NCBI GenBank assembly: GCA_037625715.1
Contig: JASJHQ010000036.1
Location: 1-47,759, forward strand
Length of the DNA stretch: 47,759 nt
Direction: 5' to 3'
From: JABAYQ01 sp018608925
GTDB taxonomy: Bacteria; Bacteroidota; Bacteroidia; Flavobacteriales; UBA7312
The position numbers and the translations under genes were made by a program. The notes under the pieces were generated by a model. The model ran no database searches. It saw only the letters and a list, made by a program, of their open reading frames with translations, and had not been told where the DNA came from. Below, piece by piece: positions 34,933 through 43,300 of this stretch; the stretch's first letter is position 1, and the number at the start of each line of letters is the position of its first letter.

Positions 34933-35773
34933 ATACTATCCTGATGTTGTCTAGTAGAAGTTTGTTTGAATCCTGTTCAATATTTCTAGACATTCCTATA
35001 AATATATTGAAATTGCTATATGCATTTCCAAATGAGCTTATTGATTCAGAAAGGGATATATAGGTTTTGTTCCAATCTTCCTTTTCATTTAAATATATAA
35101 TAGCAGTTTTTTCTGTTGTTTGAGAATTAGCAGCATAAATACCAACAACAAAATTAGAGCTAGACTTATAATCCATTTCAAGATAAACTTGTTTGTCTTT
35201 AGGAAGTGATAAGCTATTTGTTCTGCATTCAAAAACTTCACCTTCTTCACCAGAGATTACGATTTCACCATATGTGTTGCCTAAAATCGGGTCGTTAATG
35301 TTAGAGTATATTTTCTCTATAGAATGATTTACCGAATCGGTTAAAACATTTAAAATAGTTCCATTTCCTTCAAAGTTTTCTTGGTAAGGAAAGTTGTCAA
35401 TATTATAATTAACTACAGGGGATATAGAGCATGTTTGATTAGGAATTAACTCTTTACTTATGGTGAATCTGTTGTAGTAAGGATAGCTCATTCTACTAGC
35501 TGTAATTCCGTTTTTCTTAATGCCTGCTTCAATAATAATTTCTTGCTGACCATTTTTTAAAACAGGAATTTGTGCTGGAAGAGGATATACTCCTAAAAAC
35601 TCATCGTCGATATATAGCCAAGCATCTGTAATGTTAGATGATTTTGTTCCTAGGTTGGGATTTGTTTCTAGCTCTATGTTGTTAATGAAGATAGTAGAAG
35701 CGATATCTTCTTCAGGATTTATTATTTCACAAGAAAATAAAGTAAGGCAAAGTAATAAAAGAATGTAAGGCAT
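34922..35773 (-). CDS. Predicted outer-membrane lipoprotein of unknown function
   Basis: A 283-residue lipoprotein. The signal ends in a clear lipobox LFSC (C15), and the next residues, EIINPEED, are acidic, as often seen in Bacteroidota lipoproteins destined for the surface. The N-terminal 100 residues look like a small beta domain (DAWLYIDDEFLGVYPLPAQI) of PEGA-like character. The rest, from FPYQENFEGNG, resembles a jelly-roll domain, ending LLLDNIRIVYEQ, a pattern common in carbohydrate-binding or cell-surface domains. I do not recognise a named family. Its placement between the oxidoreductase (4 bases) and the sugar transferase (11-base overlap) makes cotranscription certain in practice, but a biochemical link is inference only. 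Confidence 0.75.
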   Translation of the reverse strand: MPYILLLLCLTLFSCEIINPEEDIASTIFINNIELETNPNLGTKSSNITDAWLYIDDEFLGVYPLPAQIPVLKNGQQEIIIEAGIKKNGITASRMSYPYYNRFTISKELIPNQTCSISPVVNYNIDNFPYQENFEGNGTILNVLTDSVNHSIEKIYSNINDPILGNTYGEIVISGEEGEVFECRTNSLSLPKDKQVYLEMDYKSSSNFVVGIYAANSQTTEKTAIIYLNEKEDWNKTYISLSESISSFGNAYSNFNIFIGMSRNIEQDSNKLLLDNIRIVYEQ

Positions 35774-35777
35774 ATCT

Positions 35778-36776
35778 TTAAATTAAGTTCAGTTTAACTG
35801 ATGCATTCATTTTGTCTAGTATTTTATGAGCTAGTTCTAATGCTATAACACCATCTGTAATACTTACTACTGGTTCGCTATCATTAGTTATAGAATCATA
35901 GAAACTAATCAGTTCCTGTTTTATTGCGTTAGATTCTTCAATTTGAGGGTTTTCAAAGTAGATTTGTTTTTTCTTCTTGCTTTTTCCAATGTCGATAGTC
36001 ATCGCAAAAGGATCAACTTTATCAGAAGCTTTCAAGTTTTTAATTCGAATAACTTCTGTTTTTTTCTCTAGAAAGTCAACTGAAATGTAAGCGTCTTTCT
36101 GAAAAATTCTAGTTTTTCTCATCTGCTTTAATGACATTCTGCTTGCTGTTAGGTTGCAAACACAACCATTGTCAAATTCTATTCTGGCATTAGCAATGTC
36201 GTGGTTGTCGCTAATGACTTCTACACCACTAGCACTAATTTTATTGATGTTAGAACTCACAATACTTAAGATAATATCTAAGTCATGAATCATTAAGTCT
36301 AAAACTACTGGCACATCTGTTCCTCTTGGATTAAATTCTGCAAGCCTATGAGATTCAATAAATAGAGGAGTATTTATGAAAGGCTTCGCTGCTAAAAAAG
36401 CAGGGTTAAATCGTTCTACATGGCCAACCTGAACCTTTACCCCAGCTTCGTTGGCTAACTCTAATAACTCTTCAGCCTCTTCAAGTGTATTGGTAATAGG
36501 TTTTTCTATAAAAACATGTTTGTTTAGTTTTATGGCTTTTGATGCGTATTCAAAATGGGTAGTAGTAGGAGAGACGATGCTTATTACATCGCTATTGTCA
36601 AACAATTGTTCCACCTTTTTAAAGGTTGGTATTTTGTATGCGCGATTTATCTTTTTAGACAATTCTTTATCTGAGTCATAGAAACCAACAACTTCAAACT
36701 TGTCTTTAAGTTCTAAAAGTAATTTGAGATGTATCTGTCCCAAATGTCCTACTCCTATGAGTCCAATTTTTAGCAT
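35778..36776 (-). CDS. Gfo/Idh/MocA family oxidoreductase
   Basis: A 332-residue NAD(P)-dependent dehydrogenase-like protein. The Rossmann start is MLKIGLIGVGHLGQIHLKLL, the family Lys lies in HVFIEKPITNT (EKP motif), and the MIHDLDIIL segment provides the His/Asp pair near the sugar site. Length is typical. Members oxidise or epimerise nucleotide sugars or inositols; next to an initiating sugar transferase, a role in making an activated sugar is plausible. It heads the three-gene minus-strand unit and is divergent from pcm with a gap of about 60 bases. Substrate not determined. Confidence 0.87.
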   Translation of the reverse strand: MLKIGLIGVGHLGQIHLKLLLELKDKFEVVGFYDSDKELSKKINRAYKIPTFKKVEQLFDNSDVISIVSPTTTHFEYASKAIKLNKHVFIEKPITNTLEEAEELLELANEAGVKVQVGHVERFNPAFLAAKPFINTPLFIESHRLAEFNPRGTDVPVVLDLMIHDLDIILSIVSSNINKISASGVEVISDNHDIANARIEFDNGCVCNLTASRMSLKQMRKTRIFQKDAYISVDFLEKKTEVIRIKNLKASDKVDPFAMTIDIGKSKKKKQIYFENPQIEESNAIKQELISFYDSITNDSEPVVSITDGVIALELAHKILDKMNASVKLNLI

Positions 36777-36818
36777 TTCATCAATTAAATTAAAGATAAA
36801 TATAACAATTTAATTATC

Positions 36819-36826
36819 TATTTTTG
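36819..36826 (+). promoter_or_regulatory. Candidate -7 element for pcm
   Basis: TATTTTTG is an exact TAnnTTTG match that ends 10 bases before the ATG at 36836. No -33 TTTG is at the normal spacing. It would give a nearly leaderless mRNA and excludes the upstream start at 36824, which lies inside it. Confidence 0.3.
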
Positions 36827-36835
36827 GATAAGAAG

Positions 36836-37477
36836 ATGAAAGATAATTTTAGACATCACGGCTTAAGGCAACAACTAGTTGACCATCTAGTAGAAAAAGG
36901 TATTACAGATAAGAATGTACTTGCTGCTATTTTAAAAATACCTAGACATTTCTTCCTAGAAAAAGCATTTGTAGAATTTGCTTATCAAGACTTAGCGTTT
37001 CCAATAGGAAGTGACCAGACTATTTCACAGCCTTATACCGTTGCTTTTCAGTCTCAGTTGCTTCAAATATCTCCTCACGATAAGGTCTTAGAGATTGGAA
37101 CCGGCTCAGGTTATCAAACTGCAGTTTTATTAGAATTAAAAGCAAATGTCTTTACAATAGAAAGACAAAAAGAACTTTACGAAAAAACCAAAAACTTCTT
37201 ACCTAAGCTTGGTTACCAAGCCATGTTCGTTTATGGAGACGGATATAAAGGATTGCCTAGTTTTGCTCCCTTTGATAAGATTATTGTTACTGCTGGAGCA
37301 AAAGAAATGCCAAATGATTTATTAAGGCAATTAAAAGTAGGAGGAATTATGGTTATTCCTATTGGAGACTCGAAGTCTCAGAAGATGAAATTGATTATTA
37401 GAAAATCGAACAAAGAATTTACAACTCAAACTTTAGGTGATTTTAGTTTTGTTCCAATGTTACCTAAAAAGACATGA
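36836..37477 (+). CDS. pcm: Protein-L-isoaspartate O-methyltransferase
   Basis: A 213-residue SAM-dependent enzyme that methylates isoaspartyl residues in aged proteins so they can return to aspartate. The start is set at the ATG at 36836 (MKDNFRHHGLRQQL), since the earlier start would be a TTG within a candidate promoter. Family motifs include IPRHFFLEKAFVEFAYQDLA, IGSDQTISQPYTVAFQSQLL and the SAM loop VLEIGTGSGYQTAVL, followed by KIIVTAGAKEMP. Length is standard. hbd follows on the same strand after 42 bases. Confidence 0.92.
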   Translation: MKDNFRHHGLRQQLVDHLVEKGITDKNVLAAILKIPRHFFLEKAFVEFAYQDLAFPIGSDQTISQPYTVAFQSQLLQISPHDKVLEIGTGSGYQTAVLLELKANVFTIERQKELYEKTKNFLPKLGYQAMFVYGDGYKGLPSFAPFDKIIVTAGAKEMPNDLLRQLKVGGIMVIPIGDSKSQKMKLIIRKSNKEFTTQTLGDFSFVPMLPKKT

Positions 37478-37487
37478 CAATTATTAT

Positions 37488-37495
37488 TATTTTTG
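37488..37495 (+). promoter_or_regulatory. Candidate -7 element for hbd
   Basis: TATTTTTG matches the TAnnTTTG consensus and lies 24 bases before the ATG at 37520. No TTTG stands at the 19-base spacing. It covers the alternative start at 37493, which makes that start unlikely. Confidence 0.3.
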
Positions 37496-37519
37496 TCTCT
37501 CAACTTTAAATTAGAAAAT

Positions 37520-38407
37520 ATGAAGCTTATTAGTGTTATTGGTGCTGGAACAATGGGTAATGGAATTGCTCATGCTTTTGCTCAAAGTGGTTATAAAGTT
37601 AATTTAATCGATTTGTCTTCTGATGCTTTGGATAGAGCTATTCAGTCCATTACTAAAAATTTAGATAGACAATTGGCTAAAGAAAAGATTAGTGATCTTG
37701 ACAAGGCTAACACACTTTCTAACATTACAATAAGTACTGATTTGGTTTCTTCTGTTAAAGGAGCTGATTTAGTTGTAGAGGCTGCAACCGAAAACATTGA
37801 CATTAAGCTTAGCATATTTAAGCAGCTCGATGAAGTTTGCGATAGCCATACTATTCTAGGAACAAATACTTCTTCTATTTCTATCACTAAGATTGCATCT
37901 GTTACAAAAAGAGCTGATAAGGTTATTGGGATGCATTTTATGAATCCTGTTCCGATCATGAAGCTTGTAGAAGTAATTAGAGGTTATGCTACTTCTGATG
38001 AAGTGACGACTACAATAATGGATTTGTCTAAGTCTTTAGGTAAAAGTCCGGTAGAAGTAAATGATTATCCTGGCTTTGTGGCAAACAGAATTCTGATGCC
38101 AATGATAAACGAAGCTATTATTACACTTCACGAAGGTGTTGCTGGTGTTCAAGAGATTGATACGGTTATGATGCTAGGGATGGCTCATCCTATGGGTCCT
38201 TTGCATTTAGCTGATTTCATTGGTCTAGACGTGTGTTTGTCTATTATGCATGTTTTACATGATGGTTTCGGAAATTCTAAATATGCTCCTTGTCCTTTAT
38301 TGGTAAACATGGTTACTGCTGGTAAGCTTGGTGTTAAGTCCGGACAGGGTTTTTATGATTATTCTCAAGGCCCAAAAAATAAAGTAGTAGCGCCTCAGTT
38401 TATTTAA
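37520..38407 (+). CDS. 3-hydroxyacyl-CoA (3-hydroxybutyryl-CoA) dehydrogenase
   Basis: A 295-residue NAD(P)-dependent enzyme that interconverts 3-hydroxyacyl-CoA and 3-ketoacyl-CoA. The start at 37520 gives MKLISVIGAGTMGNGIAHAF, the canonical Rossmann start; nine residues upstream in the frame do not fit. The catalytic His lies in MHFMNPVPIMKLVEVI, the Glu of the dyad in the same segment, and NDYPGFVANRILMPMINEAI plus GKLGVKSGQGFYDY complete the family. It is a stand-alone short form rather than a FadB fusion, and could serve butyrate-type or fatty-acid metabolism. It overlaps the convergent DUF4294 gene by 8 bases. Confidence 0.9.
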   Translation: MKLISVIGAGTMGNGIAHAFAQSGYKVNLIDLSSDALDRAIQSITKNLDRQLAKEKISDLDKANTLSNITISTDLVSSVKGADLVVEAATENIDIKLSIFKQLDEVCDSHTILGTNTSSISITKIASVTKRADKVIGMHFMNPVPIMKLVEVIRGYATSDEVTTTIMDLSKSLGKSPVEVNDYPGFVANRILMPMINEAIITLHEGVAGVQEIDTVMMLGMAHPMGPLHLADFIGLDVCLSIMHVLHDGFGNSKYAPCPLLVNMVTAGKLGVKSGQGFYDYSQGPKNKVVAPQFI

Positions 38408-38981
38408 TCTTTCCTTTTAATTGAGCTTCTAAAATAATGTGTTCTATCATTTTGTCTTCCTTATTAATGAGGGGTTGATAGGTTGTTTTTAAATTGTTGT
38501 CGTAGATTTTTGCCATTCCTTGCCAAAAAAATGCGTGAAATCCTCCCTTGAGTTCTTTTACTATTTGGTAGGTGCTAATTTGAGTTTCTCTGTAAATTAG
38601 CTTTGATAAAATTCTGCCTTCCCATCTGGTTAATTTTTTTAAGTCTTGTGTTAAATCTGATTTTATCCAGTTTTCTACTGCTTTAATATATTTTCTCTTT
38701 TTTCTTCTTTTCGATATCCCTTGCAAATCATTGTAAATACTATCTAATTTAAAAGAAGCTAATTTAGAATATGGGTAAACCTTAAGAGTTCTTTTTTTAA
38801 GTCTGCGATATAGAAGTTGATCCTCTTTGTTTTTGAAGCTTATAATTTCAATTTCATTTATAGCGGGAAGTATTATAATTGTGTCTTGGCCATTGAATGA
38901 AAGGTTATAGTATTTTGTAGAATCGTTGTTCTGACAAAACAAAAAAGAGGGTAGGAAAACGAAGAAAACAAGAATTCTCAT
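38400..38981 (-). CDS. DUF4294 family exported protein
   Basis: A 193-residue protein with a signal peptide (MRILVFFVFLPSFLFCQ) and a DUF4294 body: LPAINEIEIISFKNKEDQLL, RTLKVYPYSKLASFKLDSIY, WIKSDLTQDLKKLTRWEGRI and a conserved GGFHAFFWQGMAKIYDNNLK segment. The family is confined largely to Bacteroidota and has no known function; its invariant Tyr, Arg and Trp residues suggest a specific binding task in the periplasm. It is encoded 15 bases after rimM, in the same unit as rpsP. This linkage to ribosome genes is recurrent in the phylum. Confidence 0.85.
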   Translation of the reverse strand: MRILVFFVFLPSFLFCQNNDSTKYYNLSFNGQDTIIILPAINEIEIISFKNKEDQLLYRRLKKRTLKVYPYSKLASFKLDSIYNDLQGISKRRKKRKYIKAVENWIKSDLTQDLKKLTRWEGRILSKLIYRETQISTYQIVKELKGGFHAFFWQGMAKIYDNNLKTTYQPLINKEDKMIEHIILEAQLKGKIK

Positions 38982-38996
38982 TTATCAAAGATAAGT

Positions 38997-39518
38997 CTAA
39001 TCTAAGTAAATGTCAATTAATCCGTTTGGTACGTTAAGGTAAATGGTGTTATTTTCTTTGTCGATTTTTTCGATAAACTCTTCAATAATTGGAATTAGGA
39101 TTTGTTTACCCTGAAAGTTTATCTGAAAAATGTCTTGAGCTGTATTTGATGTGATGTCTTCAATAAGACCGATGTCACCATGATTACTGTCTATAACAGA
39201 ATAGCCAATGTAAGAACGTACTAGTAATTCGTCGTTTTTAGGAGCTTTGTCGGAGGAAATATAACAACCCATGCCAATTAATGGGTCTACACCAAATTCA
39301 TCATTAATATCTTCTAATTTGACTATTATGAAGTTGTTGTTTTTAAAGCTAAGTTCTTCAATAAAAAAAGGAACTAGACTTTTATTCAAATCAATGAATA
39401 AAAAATCTAGTTCCTTTAACTCTTTGAACGTAGAGACATCTAACTTAATGTTTAGAGCTCCTTTATAACCGTGTTTTCTACTAATGTAACCAAGGTAGAA
39501 AGCATCTGATTTGTTCAT
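38997..39518 (-). CDS. rimM: Ribosome maturation factor RimM
   Basis: A 173-residue cytosolic factor that helps mature the 30S head, binding ribosomal protein S19. The N-terminal RimM beta-barrel opens with YLGYISRKHGYKGALNIKLD, and the C-terminal PRC-barrel part includes LVRSYIGYSVIDSNHGDIGL, TAQDIFQINFQGKQILIPI and a final EEFIEKIDKENNTIYLNVPN. Length is typical. It lies 22 bases downstream of rpsP, the most conserved rimM neighbour in bacteria. trmD and rplS, which follow in many other phyla, are absent here and replaced by the DUF4294 gene. Confidence 0.93.
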   Translation of the reverse strand: MNKSDAFYLGYISRKHGYKGALNIKLDVSTFKELKELDFLFIDLNKSLVPFFIEELSFKNNNFIIVKLEDINDEFGVDPLIGMGCYISSDKAPKNDELLVRSYIGYSVIDSNHGDIGLIEDITSNTAQDIFQINFQGKQILIPIIEEFIEKIDKENNTIYLNVPNGLIDIYLD

Positions 39519-39540
39519 CTAAAAGACGGTATTAGGTCTC

Positions 39541-40176
39541 TTATTTAGTTTCTTCTTTGCTTTCAGCAGCAGGAGCTTCTTCGGCAACTGGAGCTTCTTC
39601 AGCAACTGGAGCTTCTTCAGCAGCAGGAGCTTCTTCAGCAACTGGAGCTTCTTCAGCAACTGGAGCTTCTTCAGCAACTGGAGCTTCTTCAGCAGCAGGA
39701 GCTTCTTCAGCAACTAACTCAGAATTTGCTTTTGCAATTTCTAAAGCTCTAGCTTCATTAACTTCTTTTTCCGCTTTCAAAGCAGCAGCTAAAATATCCT
39801 TCTCTACTTTAAGTATATCATCTGTTTTAGCTTGAGTTTTTGTGTTTTTTTGGTCTAACCAAGCTTCAAATCTAGTTTCAGCTTCTTCTTCGCTAAAAGC
39901 TCCTTTTGCAGCTCCAGCTAAAAGGTGTTTTTTCATTAAAACTCCTTCGTGTGATAAAATAGCACGAACTGTATTTGTTGGTTGAGCACCTTTCATCATC
40001 CATTCTACAGCACCGTCGAAATTAAGTTCGATAGTTGCAGGATTTGTATTAGGATTGTATTGACCTAATTTAGTGATGAATTTACCATCTCTTTTAGCAC
40101 GGCTATCCGCAACAACAATTGCAAAAATTGGTCTTGCTTTTCTTCCGTGTCTCTGTAATCTAATTTTAGTAGGCAT
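39541..40176 (-). CDS. rpsP: 30S ribosomal protein S16 with repeat-bearing C-terminal extension
   Basis: A 211-residue S16, more than twice the usual 80-90. The first 80 residues are standard S16 (MPTKIRLQRHGRKARPIFAI, then VVADSRAKRDGKFITKLGQY). Residues about 95-160 form a Bacteroidota-type helical extension rich in Lys, Glu and Ala. The end carries eight copies of a six-residue unit APVAEE/APAAEE and a short SKEETK tail. The tail is acidic and proline-containing, so it should be flexible and face the solvent. It is the first gene of the rpsP-rimM-DUF4294 unit. Confidence 0.95.
   Translation of the reverse strand: MPTKIRLQRHGRKARPIFAIVVADSRAKRDGKFITKLGQYNPNTNPATIELNFDGAVEWMMKGAQPTNTVRAILSHEGVLMKKHLLAGAAKGAFSEEEAETRFEAWLDQKNTKTQAKTDDILKVEKDILAAALKAEKEVNEARALEIAKANSELVAEEAPAAEEAPVAEEAPVAEEAPVAEEAPAAEEAPVAEEAPVAEEAPAAESKEETK
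39559..39702 (-). repeat. 18-bp tandem repeat, 8 copies, coding for (AP[VA]AEE)8
   Basis: Eight in-frame copies of an 18-base unit (plus-strand form GCTTCTTCAGCAACTGGA with small variants) within rpsP. Copies differ mainly by Val/Ala at the third codon, and near-identity at third positions suggests recent expansion by slippage or unequal exchange. Length changes would keep the frame. Confidence 0.95.
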
Positions 40177-40231
40177 AATTTTTTTTCAGTTTAAACTATC
40201 TCAGTAGTATTCTGGTTAATAAATAAGGCTG

Positions 40232-40262
40232 CAAATATGCAATTTTTTATTTAATTATCAGA
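40232..40262 (-). promoter_or_regulatory. Predicted promoter of rpsP
   Basis: On the minus strand TCTG (40262-40259), exactly 19 bases, then CATATTTG (40239-40232), each one base off the consensus. The leader would be about 50 bases. A second, exact TAATTTTG lies further upstream on the same strand. The rest of the 185-base gap to dnaE shows no other clear signal. Confidence 0.4.
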
Positions 40263-40361
40263 AACAAAATTAAATTTTAATACTTATTAACATAGCCTTT
40301 AAATTTATGTTTTAATTGTAGTTTTACGGCAATGCATATTAATTACGATTTACATATATAG

Positions 40362-43300
40362 ATGTACTTAATTTTTGACACAGAAACAACTGGGCTTCCT
40401 AGAAGCTGGAAGGCTCCTTTTACTGACGTAGATAATTGGCCTAGGTGTGTTCAAATTGCTTGGCAGATTCATGATAAATGGGGAGAATTAATAGAAACAA
40501 AAGATTTCTTAATTCGTCCTGATGGCTATGATATTCCTTACGATGCGGAAAAAATACATGGTATTTCTACTTTGTTGGCTCAAGAAAATGGCCACGATAT
40601 AGAAGACGTTTTAGTCGAATTTAAAAAAGCTTTAGAGAGTGTTGAGTTTGTTGTTGGTCAGAACGTAGGTTTTGATATTAACATCATGTCTTGTGAGTTT
40701 CATAGGTTTGGTTACGATCCTTTTTTAAATACTTTTCCACTTTTAGATACTTGTACAGAAGCTACTGCTAGTATTTGTCAAATTCCTGGAGGAAGAGGAG
40801 GGAAGTTTAAGTTACCAAACCTTACCGAACTACACACTTTTTTATTCGGGTCTGCATTTGACGAAGCTCATAACGCTACTGCCGATGTTGTAGCTACCAC
40901 AAGGTGTTTTTTAGAATTATTAAGAAAAGGCCATTATTCTGTTGATCAGTTAAACAAAGACAAGGATTATCTTATTCAATTTCAGTCTCACAATAGCACT
41001 GTGATTGAGCCTGTGCAGTTAAAGCATTTAAATCTTAAGTTGGAGAGTCAAAAGCTTAAAGACTTACATAAAAAAGAGACTAGCGAAAACTCTGACTCTT
41101 CTCAAATAGATCTTTCTGAATACTCATTTTCTCATTTACATAACCACTCTCAATACTCTGTTCTTCAGTCTACTAGTCAGGTTTCTAATATGGTAGAAAA
41201 GGCATTTGAGTTAAATATGCCAGCTGTTGCAATAACCGATGTTTCTAATATGTATGGTGCTTTTCATTTTACCAAAAGCATATTCGATCATCCGGCAAAT
41301 AAAGAGGTAATTGAACACAATAAAAAAGTCGAATCTGGCGACTTAAATGAAGAGCTGAAAGAGTTTGCTATTAAAGGAGTTTTGGGTTGTGAACTGCTTA
41401 TTTGTAAAAATCATCTAGATAAATCATTTCAAGATAACGGAAGTAAAATGGTGTTCTTATGTAAGAATAAGGATGGTTACCATAATCTTTCGAAAATGAG
41501 TTCTATCGCGTTTGTAGATGGTTTTTATTATGTGCCTAGAATCGATAAAGAAGTTGTAGAAAAATACAAAGAAGGATTAATTGTTTTAAGTGGTGGTTCA
41601 AGAAGTGATATTGCCGACCTTATTCTAAATGTAGGAGAGAAGCAAGCGGAAGAAACATTTTTGTGGTGGAAGGATACTTTTCAAGACGACTTTTATGTAG
41701 AAATTGTAAGACACGGAATTGAGGAGGAAGATATAGTTAACGAAGTAATGTTGCGATTTGCTAAAAAGCATAACGTTAAGATTTTAGCTTCTAATGAGAC
41801 CTATTACTTAGAAAAAGAAGATGCCAACGCGCACGATATTTTGTTGTGTGTTAAAGAAGGAGAATTACAATCTACTCCAAAAGGAAGAGGTAGAGGGTTT
41901 AGATACGGACTAAGTAATGACGAATATTACTTTAAATCTCAAGATGAGATGAAGAGTCTGTTCGCTGATTTGCCACAAGCAATTATCAATATTGAAGAAG
42001 TACTTTCTAAAGTCGAAAATTTTCATCTAAAGAGAGATGTTCTTCTTCCTGCGTTTGATATTCCAGAACAATTTTTGAATGAACAAGATGCTGACGGAGG
42101 TAAAAGAGGAGAGAATGCATATCTAAAACACATCACTTTTGAAGGTGCAAAAAAGAGGTATGGCACTATAACTGATGAAATTGAAGAGAGATTACTTTTC
42201 GAACTAAAGACGATTGAAAACTCAGGATATCCTGGTTACTTTTTAATTGTTCAAGATTTTACTTCTCAAGCAAGATTAATGGGTGTTTCAGTTGGACCTG
42301 GAAGGGGATCTGCTGCAGGTTCTGCTGTTGCTTATTGCATTGAAATTACCAATGTAGATCCTATCAAGTACGACTTACTTTTTGAGCGTTTCTTAAATCC
42401 GGATAGAGTTTCTCTACCCGATATTGATATTGATTTTGATGATGAAGGAAGAGGGAAGATTATCGAATGGGTGGTAAATAAATATGGTAAAAATCAGGTA
42501 GCTCAAATCATTACTTATGGTACTATGGCAGCAAAGTCTGCTATTAGAGATACCGCCAGGGTGTTAGACTTACCTTTGTCGGAAGCAGATAAATTAGCCA
42601 AGAGCTTACCAGAAATAAAACTTAAAAAGCTTTTTGGACTAGATGAAAAAGAACTTAAAGAAAAGCTAAATGGAGAGCAGTATCAACAAGCTCAAGAAAT
42701 AATAAAATTATCTCAGGAAGATAATTTAAGGTCAGATACTATTAATCAGGCAACCATTTTAGAAGGGTCTTTAAGAAATATTGGTATTCATGCCTGCGGA
42801 GTAATTATTACTCCCGATGATATTTCTAAATTCGTTCCTGTTACTACTGCTAAAGATGCAGATCTTTTAGTTACTCAATTCGACAATAGCGTGGTAGAAG
42901 ATGCTGGTATGTTGAAAATGGATTTCTTAGGTCTGAAGAATCTTACCATCATTAAAGACTGTTGCAAAATTATTAAGCACATTCATGATGTTGATATAGA
43001 TATAGATGCTATCCCACTAGATGATGAGTTAACGTATGAGTTATTTCAGAATGGAGAAACAAATGGTGTTTTTCAGTTCGAATCTGTAGGAATGCAAAAG
43101 AATTTAAAGCTTCTCAAACCAGATAAGTTTGACGATCTGATTGCAATGAATGCTTTGTACCGTCCGGGTCCAATGGAATACATTCCTGATTTCATTGCTA
43201 GAAAACACGGGCACGAAGATATAATTTACGACTTGCCAGAAATGTCGGAATATCTAGCAGACACTTATGGAATTACTGTCTATCAAGAGCAGGTGATGTT

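Noticed and set aside
39559..39702. Possible CRISPR-like array
   Set aside because: The units are 18 bases, directly adjacent, have no spacers and are in frame with S16.
39519..39835. Repetitive open frames on both strands (a Leu/Lys-repeat frame on the minus strand, a Ser/Ala/Thr-Gly frame on the plus strand)
   Set aside because: They are other-frame readings of the 18-base repeat in rpsP; their regularity follows from the repeat and they have no start context or family match.
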